Of a stretch of DNA of 64,000 nucleotides, positions 41,598-48,648 are shown in pieces (within the stretch, counting starts at the first letter, position 1; every line of letters starts with the position of its first letter). Source of the DNA: Halorubrum salinum (GTDB taxonomy: Archaea > Halobacteriota > Halobacteria > Halobacteriales > Haloferacaceae). The position numbers and the translations under genes are program-made. Under the pieces are notes generated by a model. The model had not been told where the DNA came from. It was given only the letters and a program-made list of their open reading frames with translations, and searched no databases. The DNA lies in contig NZ_JANHDO010000001.1 of NCBI RefSeq assembly GCF_024494575.1, positions 372,001 to 436,000 of the forward strand, written 5' to 3'.

Positions 41598-42614
41598 TCA
41601 CTCGCGCGTCACGCGCGCTCCCCGCGTCGCCGCTTCGACGACGGACACCGTCCCCTCGACGCCCGCCTCGTCGAGGGCGCGCTCGCCCGCGTCGGCGGCC
41701 GCCGCGACGTGATCCGCGTCGGTGACGCCGTAGACGGCCGGCCCCCACGAGGACTGCCCGGCACCGAACACGCCCGCGGCCCCCGACAGCGACGCCACCA
41801 CGTCGCCGACCGGCGGGCGGTAGACCCCGCCCTGTTCGTCGGCGTACCACGCGCCGTTGAGCCGACCGATCTCCGCGACCGCGGCACCGAACCGCTCGGC
41901 GTTCCCGGTCGCGACGGCGGGGAGCACGCGCCGCGTGACGATCCCCCCGATCCGGTCGGCCAGCCCCGGTTCGGCCCGCTCGACCGCCGCGCGCATCGCG
42001 TCGTCTTCGCCGTCACCGCTCCGTCCGGGGTCGGCGTCCGGCCGCACGAGCAGGAAGCGCCAGTCGTCTGGCACCGCGTGTCTGGCCGCGACCGGCGGCA
42101 CCGTCCACTCGCCGTCGTCGGGGCGGTCGGTCGTGAACCGCGCGGTGGGATGACCCGCGTCGAGGACGAACCCACCGTCCTCGAACGTCGCGACGCCGAC
42201 GCCGGAGCGACCGCCTCGGCCGAAAAGCGGTGCGCGCTCGCGAACGCGGGCCGGCTCGCCGTGGGCGGCCGCGACGGCCGCGAGCGTCGCCGCGGCGAGT
42301 TGCGTCCCGCTCCCGAGCCCGGCGTGCCGCGGGAGCGACTCGCGGAGGACGACGCGCGCGCCGTCGACGCCGAGACAGTCGACGGCCGTGGTCGCGTGCG
42401 CACGGAGGTCGGCCGTCGTTTCCTCTCCGGCGTCGGACCGTAGCCCGTCAGCGCCGTCTGCGACCGCGACGCTCACTCCCTCGGCCGGCTCGGCGTCGAC
42501 GACGACGCGCGGCTCGCGGAGGCCTAATCCGAGAGCCCCGTATAGACGCTCGTGTGAGAGGCTGAGGTTACAGAAACCGAAGTGGATCCGGGCTCCGGCG
42601 CTTGCGCGTGCCAT
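41598..42614 (-). CDS. Beta-ribofuranosylaminobenzene 5'-phosphate synthase family (GHMP)
   Basis: GHMP-superfamily enzyme of 338 residues that in methanogens makes RFA-P from PRPP and 4-aminobenzoate, the first committed step of tetrahydromethanopterin. The GHMP ATP-site motif is L-P-R-H-A-G-L-G-S-G-T-Q at 94-105, and the N-terminal G-A-R-I-H-F-G-F-C-N-L is the family start. Haloarchaea are thought to use folate, so the pterin role here is uncertain. The start 42614 has a TATA-like CATTTAGC 25-35 bases before it. Monocistronic. Confidence 0.88.
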   Translation of the reverse strand: MARASAGARIHFGFCNLSLSHERLYGALGLGLREPRVVVDAEPAEGVSVAVADGADGLRSDAGEETTADLRAHATTAVDCLGVDGARVVLRESLPRHAGLGSGTQLAAATLAAVAAAHGEPARVRERAPLFGRGGRSGVGVATFEDGGFVLDAGHPTARFTTDRPDDGEWTVPPVAARHAVPDDWRFLLVRPDADPGRSGDGEDDAMRAAVERAEPGLADRIGGIVTRRVLPAVATGNAERFGAAVAEIGRLNGAWYADEQGGVYRPPVGDVVASLSGAAGVFGAGQSSWGPAVYGVTDADHVAAAADAGERALDEAGVEGTVSVVEAATRGARVTRE

Positions 42615-42751
42615 TTGTGAGTCGGTGCTTCACGCCCGAATGCTAAATGGTGCGTGGCCGTGGCGGGCCTTGCCCGGTCCGGTCACAGACGCGTCGCCGT
42701 GGACCGGTCACGGACGTGTCATTACGGCCTCGGCGCGTCACCGCGACCCGA

Positions 42752-43087
42752 TCACGCGTCGGCGGCCGGTCCGGTCTCTAAGTCGAACTCCCACTCCTCG
42801 TACCCGCCGGCCATGCTCGCGACGAGCACGTCCTCTTCGACGCCCTCGTAGCTCTGGATCAGCATCGCGGCCTGCTTCGACGACTGTCCGACGGGACAGG
42901 CACAGACCACGTCCGTGCCGTCCCAGTCGATGTCGGAGACGCGCGACGGGAGGTCGCCGAGCGGGACGTTGATCGCGCCGGGAATGTGGCCCTGTTCGTA
43001 CTGCTCTGGCGAGCGCGTGTCGATGACGCGGACCTCGCCCGCCTGAACGCGCTCGTTGACTTCGTCGGGGGTGAGCTCTTCGACCAT
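42752..43087 (-). CDS. Rhodanese-domain sulfurtransferase
   Basis: A single rhodanese domain of 111 residues. Catalytic loop C64-P-V-G-Q-S-S70, after V-V-C-A-C, with the usual E-E-L-T-P-D-E-V-N-E-R and R-V-I-D-T-R-S-P-E-Q-Y near the N-terminus. It carries sulfur as a Cys persulfide. It begins two bases after the stop of tusA, so the two are co-transcribed. In this neighbourhood (TusA, cysteine synthase, SAMP, UbaA) a role in providing sulfur for tRNA thiolation or molybdopterin is likely; that is an inference. Confidence 0.93.
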   Translation of the reverse strand: MVEELTPDEVNERVQAGEVRVIDTRSPEQYEQGHIPGAINVPLGDLPSRVSDIDWDGTDVVCACPVGQSSKQAAMLIQSYEGVEEDVLVASMAGGYEEWEFDLETGPAADA

Positions 43088-43089
43088 GA

Positions 43090-43389
43090 TCAGTTCTTTC
43101 GCAGGAAGATCCGGTAGCGACCGTCGCCCGATTTCCACACCTTCGCGGTGGCGTCGTCGCCGACCGCCTTCGGGACGTTCTCGGTGCTCGGCACGTGGTC
43201 CGTCTTCTGGACGAGCACGTCGCCCGGGGAGAGCCCGGCGACGGCCTTCTTCGCTTCGACCTGCGGATACGGACACACCTCGCCGGTCATGTCCTGTACC
43301 TCGGTCGCGTCTTCGAGCAGTGCCTCGGCCGTCTCGTCGTCGAGCTCGTCCGGCATCTCGACGACGTCGTCCCACGATGGTTGGCTCAT
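43090..43389 (-). CDS. tusA: TusA family sulfur carrier
   Basis: A TusA/SirA-type 99-residue protein. The sulfur-accepting Cys is C39 in G-E-V-C-P-Y-P-Q-V-E-A, the CPxP motif. The fold is the small alpha/beta two-layer of the family, with K-K-A-V-A-G-L-S-P-G-D-V-L-V following as standard. An acidic N-terminal extension (about 30 residues) is unusual for bacterial members but common in haloarchaea. It passes persulfide sulfur between donors and acceptors, here most likely with the rhodanese encoded directly downstream. Confidence 0.93.
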   Translation of the reverse strand: MSQPSWDDVVEMPDELDDETAEALLEDATEVQDMTGEVCPYPQVEAKKAVAGLSPGDVLVQKTDHVPSTENVPKAVGDDATAKVWKSGDGRYRIFLRKN

Positions 43390-43513
43390 GGAGCCCGATA
43401 GGCCACTCGCCCGTTAACGGGTTACGTGACCGGCAGAGTTCTCCCGTATCTCTGACGAGCGATCCGACCGGTGTCGCCCGCGACGACACCCGAGACCGCC
43501 GTTTCCGTCGGAC

Positions 43514-43521
43514 TCTTATCG
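43514..43521 (+). promoter_or_regulatory. TATA box of cysteine synthase gene
   Basis: The run ctcttatc is about 21-28 bases before ATG 43542, matching a leaderless transcript. It lies in the 150-bp divergent gap with tusA. Confidence 0.5.
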
Positions 43522-43541
43522 GCCTGCGATCTACGGAGCGT

Positions 43542-44561
43542 ATGAGCGATCACGCCGTCGACGAGTCGACGATCTTCGAGACGCCCCTCGTCGAGGTCGA
43601 CCTCGGACTGCGGTCCGACGCGACCGTGTACGCGAAAGTCGAGTGGTTCAACCTCTACGCCGCCCCGCACGGCGGCGGATCGGTCAAATCGCGGATCGCG
43701 AAGGGAATGCTAGACGGTGCGGAGGCGCGCGGCGACCTCGAACCGGGCGACACCGTGATAGAGCCCACCTCGGGCAACACCGGCAGCGAGATCGCCCGGC
43801 TCGCGAGCGCCCGCGGCTACGACGTCGAGATCGTCATGCCCGACAACGCCGCTGGCGGGAAGGTCGAGGCCGTCCGCGACGCGGGCGCGGAGATACACTT
43901 CGTCGACGCCGACCTCGGCTACGACGCGGTGATCGAGCGCGCAGAGGAGCTAATCGCGGCCGACCCGGACGCCTACTACCGGCCGAACCAGTACGAGAAC
44001 CCGGACAACCCCGGAACCCACGAGCGGACGACTGCACGCGAGATCCACGAGGCGACCGACGGGAAAGTGACGCACTTCGTCGCGGGCGTCGGGACGGGGG
44101 GAACGATCACGGGGACGGGCCGCGGACTGACCGAACTGACCGACGGCGGCGCGGCGATCGTCGGCTTCGAGCCGGACGAACCGCTCCACGCGATAGACGG
44201 GCTGAAATACCTGAAGACGGGCGACCACTACCACCCCGACACGTACGACGAGTCCGTGCTCGACCGACGGGAGTACGTCTCTACAGGCGACGCCTACGAC
44301 CGGGCGCGGGCGCTCCGCGACCGGTATCAGGACGAGGCGATCCCGATCGCCGACCCCGGACAACACGACGCCGAGACAGTCCGCGAGCACCTCCGCGTCG
44401 GCGGCCAGTTCGTCGTGGGCACCTCCGCCGGTGCGGGCGCGGCCGCCGTGGCCGCGCTCGACGAGGCGGGCGATCTCGCGGACGACGACGTGGTCGTGTT
44501 CATGCTGTGCGACCGCGGGGACAAGTACGCCGACATCCCGCTGTGGGAGGAGTACCTGTAG
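43542..44561 (+). CDS. PLP-dependent cysteine synthase family protein
   Basis: A 339-residue fold-type II enzyme that makes cysteine from O-acetyl- or O-phosphoserine and sulfide, or acts as a cystathionine beta-synthase relative. PLP Lys is K49 in G-G-G-S-V-K-S-R, the phosphate loop is P-T-S-G-N-T-G, and the Gly-rich V-A-G-V-G-T-G-G-T-I-T-G holds PLP. Unusual: the residue after the PLP Lys is Ser, where most CysK have Asp (SVKDR). No ACT/CBS domain follows. It lies between tusA and the SAMP gene, so it belongs to the sulfur neighbourhood, but is transcribed in the opposite direction. A frame open from 43056 is a shadow. Confidence 0.9.
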   Translation: MSDHAVDESTIFETPLVEVDLGLRSDATVYAKVEWFNLYAAPHGGGSVKSRIAKGMLDGAEARGDLEPGDTVIEPTSGNTGSEIARLASARGYDVEIVMPDNAAGGKVEAVRDAGAEIHFVDADLGYDAVIERAEELIAADPDAYYRPNQYENPDNPGTHERTTAREIHEATDGKVTHFVAGVGTGGTITGTGRGLTELTDGGAAIVGFEPDEPLHAIDGLKYLKTGDHYHPDTYDESVLDRREYVSTGDAYDRARALRDRYQDEAIPIADPGQHDAETVREHLRVGGQFVVGTSAGAGAAAVAALDEAGDLADDDVVVFMLCDRGDKYADIPLWEEYL

Positions 44562-44594
44562 GCGCGCGAGCCCGGCGAGACGACCGAGAACCGC

Positions 44595-44858
44595 CTACCG
44601 ACCGCCGCTGGCCGCGGGGATGACGCGGACCTGCGCGTCGTCCGGGACCTCGGCGTCGAGCCCGTCGACGGGCGTGCCGTCGACGTAGACGTTGATGAAC
44701 TCCTTGATCTCGCCGTCCTCGACGACGCTGTCTCTCAGTTCCGAGCCGTGTTCGGCGGCGTGGTTGTCGAACAGGTCACCGACGGTGTCGCCGTCGACTT
44801 CGACCTCGGAGGTCGACGACCCGCCGACGAGTACGGCCGGCAGCTTGATCGTAGCCAT
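44595..44858 (-). CDS. samp1: Ubiquitin-like small archaeal modifier protein (SAMP1/MoaD-like)
   Basis: A beta-grasp protein of 87 residues, the same length as Haloferax volcanii SAMP1. It serves as sulfur carrier in molybdopterin or as a protein modifier after activation by UbaA. The sequence ends A-A-S-G-G-R; the diglycine is thus followed by an extra Arg before the TAG (44595-44597). Because E1 needs a free C-terminal Gly carboxylate, the Arg must be removed first, or the gene is for a non-conjugated role. The TATA at 44881-44890 supports a leaderless start at 44858. It converges with the cysteine synthase (33 bases) and is divergent from ubaA (228 bases). Confidence 0.9.
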   Translation of the reverse strand: MATIKLPAVLVGGSSTSEVEVDGDTVGDLFDNHAAEHGSELRDSVVEDGEIKEFINVYVDGTPVDGLDAEVPDDAQVRVIPAASGGR

Positions 44859-44880
44859 GTGCCCCGTTCGCGGTTCGGCA

Positions 44881-44890
44881 CAAAAAAGCG
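44881..44890 (-). promoter_or_regulatory. TATA box of SAMP gene
   Basis: Minus strand CGCTTTTTTG, about 23-32 bases before ATG 44858. Confidence 0.5.
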
Positions 44891-45055
44891 TCCGCCGACG
44901 GCAACGTCGGCCACGGTCTCTGACGCCGGTGAACGGTGGCGTGTCCCCCGGCCGCCGCCCGGAGACTGACCGTTTGGTCCGACCGGGCGTCTCGCCGACC
45001 TGCGCGCTCTGCGCGCTCCTCCGAGATCGCGGCAGATCACACCGGTGGACGGCCG

Positions 45056-45063
45056 GCTTATGC
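45056..45063 (+). promoter_or_regulatory. TATA box of ubaA
   Basis: The run gcttatgc is about 24-31 bases before ATG 45087, as expected for leaderless transcription. Confidence 0.5.
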
Positions 45064-45086
45064 GTCTGTAGCCGTTATGAGGGACA

Positions 45087-45950
45087 ATGAGCGATCTCGA
45101 TCTCGACCCGACCCAGCTTGACCGCTACTCCAGACACATCATCATGGACGACGTGGGCCCCGACGGACAGAAGGCCTTACTCGACGCGGAGGTGCTCGTG
45201 CTCGGTGCCGGCGGGCTCGGCGCGCCGATCATCCAGTACCTCGCGGCCGCAGGCGTCGGAACGCTCGGAATCGCCGACGACGACGAGGTGGAGCTGTCGA
45301 ACCTCCAGCGACAGGTGATTCACGGGAACGACGACGTGGGGCGCAAGAAGGTGGACTCCGCCGCCGACTTCGTCGCCCAGCTCAACCCCGACATCGACGT
45401 GCGAAAACACGAGCTGCGCGTCACGCCCGACAACATCGAGGAGCTGATCTCCGGATACGACTTCGTCGTCGACGGCACCGACAACTTCGCGACGCGGTAC
45501 CTCGTCAACGACGCGTGTACGCTCGCCGGGATCCCCTTCTCGCACGGCTCCATCTTCAAGTTCGAGGGGCAGGTGACGACGTTCGCGGGAGACGACGACT
45601 CCCCGTGTTACCGCTGTCTGTTCCCCGAGGCACCGCCCGCCGGGATGGTCCCGAACTGTGCGACCGCCGGCGTGCTCGGCGTGCTCCCCGGCACCGTCGG
45701 CTGTCTGCAGGCCACGGAGACGGTCAAACACGTCATCGGCGAGGGCGAGAGCCTCGACGGCTCCATGCTCTTCTTCGACGCGCTCGACATGGAGTTCGAC
45801 AAAGTCGAGATCCCCAAGCGCGACGACTGCCCCGTCTGCGGCGACGACCCCGCCATCGAGTCGGTCCACGACGTGGAGTACACCGCCTCCTGTGCGATCG
45901 ACGTCGGCGGCGACGACGAGTCCGAACCCGAGATCGAAGCGACCGACTGA
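45087..45950 (+). CDS. ubaA: E1-like activating enzyme UbaA (HesA/MoeB/ThiF)
   Basis: Adenylates the C-terminal Gly of SAMP proteins and drives both sampylation and sulfur transfer for tRNA thiolation and molybdopterin. Residues 35-47 hold the nucleotide loop L-V-L-G40-A-G-G-L-G-A-P, followed by the ATP-contact segment N-L-Q-R-Q-V. The zinc site is C174-x2-C177 and C248-x2-C251. The active-site Cys is C191 in M-V-P-N-C-A-T-A-G-V. The 287 residues match the haloarchaeal family; no rhodanese domain is fused, although a separate rhodanese lies 2 kb away. It is flanked by the SAMP and JAMM genes. Confidence 0.95.
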   Translation: MSDLDLDPTQLDRYSRHIIMDDVGPDGQKALLDAEVLVLGAGGLGAPIIQYLAAAGVGTLGIADDDEVELSNLQRQVIHGNDDVGRKKVDSAADFVAQLNPDIDVRKHELRVTPDNIEELISGYDFVVDGTDNFATRYLVNDACTLAGIPFSHGSIFKFEGQVTTFAGDDDSPCYRCLFPEAPPAGMVPNCATAGVLGVLPGTVGCLQATETVKHVIGEGESLDGSMLFFDALDMEFDKVEIPKRDDCPVCGDDPAIESVHDVEYTASCAIDVGGDDESEPEIEATD

Positions 45951-46287
45951 GCCCCGACGCTCGGACCGCTTTGACGGTTCCGCGTTTCCGCGTTTCTGCG
46001 TTTCTCACGCGATCACTGACAGTGAGATCACATCTGAAAAGCGCGAGCGTCAGCGGCGACAGTTCGCACATAAATCAGTGCGGTGGCGCGTGCCCGTGAG
46101 CGGCCGCCCTCGGCGGCCGCGAACGGCACCGCGCGAGGGAGTCAGTCGCCGGAGCGAAGCGGCGGCGACTGACGAGGCTGGGGAGGCGTGAGGTGCTGTG
46201 CGGAGCGGTCGGGTGGGACTCGAGGGGCAGTCACGAGGACGAAGGCGACCCAGCGAGGTATCAGCAGACCGAATACCCGTTCCCGTG
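45951..46287. other. Intergenic region with short repeats and hairpin
   Basis: No gene supported. It has three copies of cgcgtttc (45981-46004) and a strong hairpin (46141-46173) followed by a sequence that also occurs inverted near 37669. Confidence 0.6.
46141..46173. repeat. Strong hairpin in intergenic region
   Basis: GTCAGTCGCC (46141-46150) pairs perfectly with GGCGACTGAC (46164-46173), loop 13 bases. A 10-bp G+C-rich stem is likely functional as terminator, small RNA or part of a dispersed repeat. Confidence 0.7.
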
Positions 46288-46716
46288 TTACCGCTCGCTC
46301 CGCACCGCGACCGTCTCCTGTTCGAATCCCGCGTCGTCGCCGCGCCAGCGCCACGATCCGACGAACGGGTAGCCGTCGAGCGCGCAGATGACGTACGAGT
46401 GGTCGGGCCACGTCGCCCGCGCCGCGTCCGTCTCGCTCGGGTGCGTCGGCCCGGTCGGGTGCGAGTGGTAGAAGCCGACCAGGTCGCGGCCGTCGCCTTC
46501 GACCGCTTCGATCAGTTCGAACTGCTCTTCGGGATCGATGAGGTAGCGGATCTCCGGCGTCTCCGCGACGTTCTCCGCCTCGTAGGTTTCGGTGACGACG
46601 CTCGGTTCGTCGCCGTCGCCGCGCGTGCCGGCGAGCACGCCGCAGATCTCGGCTTCCCCGCCGCTGTAGGCGTGATACACGATGTCGTCGTAGACCGCAC
46701 GCGAGAGTTCGATCAT
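46288..46716 (-). CDS. jamm1: JAMM/MPN+ metalloprotease (desampylase)
   Basis: Zinc isopeptidase like Haloferax HvJAMM1, which removes SAMP from target proteins and cuts SAMP fusions. The protein is 142 residues. JAMM ligands: E23 in E-A-E-I-C-G, H84-S-H86-P, and S94-x2-D97 in H-S-H-P-T-G-P-T-H-P-S-E-T-D. All are intact. It belongs with the SAMP and UbaA genes just upstream, so the locus has modifier, activator and deconjugase; in H. volcanii these are scattered, as I recall. Stop is TAA at 46288. Confidence 0.92.
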   Translation of the reverse strand: MIELSRAVYDDIVYHAYSGGEAEICGVLAGTRGDGDEPSVVTETYEAENVAETPEIRYLIDPEEQFELIEAVEGDGRDLVGFYHSHPTGPTHPSETDAARATWPDHSYVICALDGYPFVGSWRWRGDDAGFEQETVAVRSER

Positions 46717-46810
46717 GCGCGAAACGAGGGGCGTCCGCTCAATAAGTCCGTCCCGACCGGCAAAGGGTGTGCCGCGTCCGCGATAGCGGCAGGCGTTGTC
46801 CGGGCCGCCG

Positions 46811-47209
46811 CTAGCTCGACGCCTGCGGCGGCTCGGCCTGGTCGTACTTCTCTTCGAACTCGCGGATGAGCTGGCCCATCTTCGCGTACCAGTCGTTGAG
46901 CATCCGCTGCATCTCGTTCGTGATCTTCTCGGGATCGGTCGGCGAGTAGACGTGGTAGTAGCCGCCCTGGTCGTAGTTGATCTGCTCTTTCGTGATGAAC
47001 CCGGTCTGTAAGAGCCGCTGGACCGAGCGGTAGGCGGTCGAACGCTCGCGGTCGACCGCCTCGGCGACGGCGTCGATCGTCATGGGTTCCTCGCTCTCGA
47101 CGAGGACGGAGAAACACTCCCGGTCGAGCGGTTTGAGCCCGTGAAAACACTCCAAGAGCCCCTCACACTGCATGTCGCTCTGGAGCTGTTCGGACAGAGA
47201 GTCTGGCAT
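46811..47209 (-). CDS. TrmB-type winged-helix regulator with N-terminal Cys pair (OxsR-like?)
   Basis: A 132-residue transcription regulator. Winged helix at about residues 28-85 (C-F-S-V-L-V-E-S-E-E-P-M-T-I-D-A-V-A-E-A-V-D-R-E-R-S-T-A-Y-R), then a helical C-terminal dimerisation segment. The N-terminus has C15 and C21 in M-Q-C-E-G-L-L-E-C-F. From memory this resembles OxsR, a thiol-based oxidative stress regulator of Haloferax volcanii in the TrmB family, but I cannot confirm. It lies 94 bases past the start of the JAMM gene, on the same strand, and 171 bases from a USP gene. Confidence 0.85.
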   Translation of the reverse strand: MPDSLSEQLQSDMQCEGLLECFHGLKPLDRECFSVLVESEEPMTIDAVAEAVDRERSTAYRSVQRLLQTGFITKEQINYDQGGYYHVYSPTDPEKITNEMQRMLNDWYAKMGQLIREFEEKYDQAEPPQASS

Positions 47210-47380
47210 TGTCTTACCGTGCGTATGTCGTACGCGCCTAAAAGGCTTGTGTGTGGATAATACAATTGTGCTTCGTTCTGATAACCGACACGGCCGACGC
47301 GCGAGCGTCCGCGTCGACGCTGATGGGCGACCGCGCCAGCGACTCGGCGCTCGCCGACCGCGCGCGTCGCGGGAGAGACG

Positions 47381-48277
47381 CTACGCCGACCGCGGCGGCG
47401 GAACGAGGAAGACGTTCCCGGTCGCCCGCGCGACCACCTCCTCGGAGACGCTGCCGAGGAGCAGCCGCCGGAGACGGCTCTGTCCGCGCGATCCGAGGAG
47501 AAGGGTACTCGGGTCGTGTGCCTCCTCGGCGGCGAGTATCTCGTCGGCCGGATCGCCGCGCCTGATCTCGGTTCGAGTGTCGATGTCCCACTCGTCGAGC
47601 CGCGTCGCGAGCTCTGACAGCCGCGATTCGGGGTCCTCGCCGGCGTCGTCTTTCGGCGACTCGACGTGTACTAGGGTCACTTCGGCGGTCGCGTGCCGGA
47701 GGTACTCGAACGCCCGAAATGCGCGCTCGGCGTTCTCGGAGAAGTCGGTCGCGAACAGCGTGCGCTCGAACAGGTGCCGCCGGATCGTGTCGGGGTCGTC
47801 GACCCCGCGCTCGATCCGATCGACGAGCAGCGGAACGACGGCCGTCCGCGCGAGGTTCCGCGCCGTCGACCCGATGACGCGGTTCTCGAGCGGGCTCTTC
47901 CCCCGCGACCCCACGAGGATCAGGTCGGCTGCGACCGAGTCGGCGATCCCGTTGATCCGTCGGTGCGGCGTCCCTCGGACGACGTGCGTCTCGACGGTGA
48001 AGCCGGCGTCTTCGACGCGCGATCGATAGCGCTGGAGCGCTTTCTTTCGCCGTTCTTGGAACTTCATTCCCGGCATTCCCGAGTGCACGTTCGAGGGGAC
48101 GACCGTGACGAGGTGGATCCGGTCGACGCCGATCCGGGCGAGACAGTTCAACCCCGTCTCGGACTCGATCATCGACTCGCTGGCCGTCGACAGGTCCGTC
48201 GCGAGCACCGCCGACTTCCCGCGCGTGGCCGGCCCGTCGAACGCCGAGGCGCTGGCGCTCGGCCCGCCCGCCGTCAT
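47381..48277 (-). CDS. Tandem universal stress protein (two UspA domains)
   Basis: A 298-residue protein with two USP domains, residues about 22-155 and 168-298. Each has the motif G-S-R-G-x2-x-L followed by G-S: first G-S-R-G-K-S-P-L-E-N-R-V-I-G-S, second G-S-R-G-Q-S-R-L-R-R-L-L-L-G-S. Both look able to bind ATP. The N-terminal 20 residues are a low-complexity extension; start ATG 48277 is the usual choice, but an internal start near V-L-A-T-D-L-S-T could be correct. It is transcribed towards the TrmB-type regulator. Confidence 0.9.
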   Translation of the reverse strand: MTAGGPSASASAFDGPATRGKSAVLATDLSTASESMIESETGLNCLARIGVDRIHLVTVVPSNVHSGMPGMKFQERRKKALQRYRSRVEDAGFTVETHVVRGTPHRRINGIADSVAADLILVGSRGKSPLENRVIGSTARNLARTAVVPLLVDRIERGVDDPDTIRRHLFERTLFATDFSENAERAFRAFEYLRHATAEVTLVHVESPKDDAGEDPESRLSELATRLDEWDIDTRTEIRRGDPADEILAAEEAHDPSTLLLGSRGQSRLRRLLLGSVSEEVVARATGNVFLVPPPRSA

Positions 48278-48370
48278 CGCCGGCCGCCCCCCGGCCTCTC
48301 TGCCGTCGCCCAGACAGTAATTCTCATATCACACAATACTCTCGGCGTGTTAATAAACCTCTCGGTCGGG

Positions 48371-48378
48371 AAATATAA
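48371..48378 (+). promoter_or_regulatory. TATA box of DUF7553-like gene
   Basis: The run aaatataa is about 27-34 bases before ATG 48405, an excellent promoter match. Confidence 0.6.
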
Positions 48379-48404
48379 CCCACCCGGGACCGAACGCCCG
48401 AGTC

Positions 48405-48581
48405 ATGAGCGACGACCCGATCGAGACGGCGGTCGAGCAGTTCCTCACCGAGGCCGGCTCCGCGCTGGACGACTACGAGCAGGGATACGCCGACGCCGAC
48501 GCGACGCTGTCCGTGATCCGGTCCCGGATGGACGAACTGGAACACGCGGTGGACGAGGACAGCGGCGGCGACAGCGGCTGA
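48405..48581 (+). CDS. Small acidic helical protein (DUF7553-like), 58 aa
   Basis: A microprotein of 58 residues, all helical by composition: V-E-Q-F-L-T-E-A-G-S-A-L-D-D-Y-E-Q-G-Y and a second helix L-S-V-I-R-S-R-M-D-E-L-E, then a disordered acidic tail. From memory it matches haloarchaeal DUF7553. The TATA box with correct spacing, the leaderless ATG and good codon use make the gene convincing even though it is short. It lies alone between a USP gene and the ABC importer. Confidence 0.75.
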   Translation: MSDDPIETAVEQFLTEAGSALDDYEQGYADADATLSVIRSRMDELEHAVDEDSGGDSG

Positions 48582-48648
48582 GACACGCGGTGTCCGGAAC
48601 ACGGCACTCGGGGTGAGAACGGGCGAGCATGCGCCGCCCCGATCGCGG

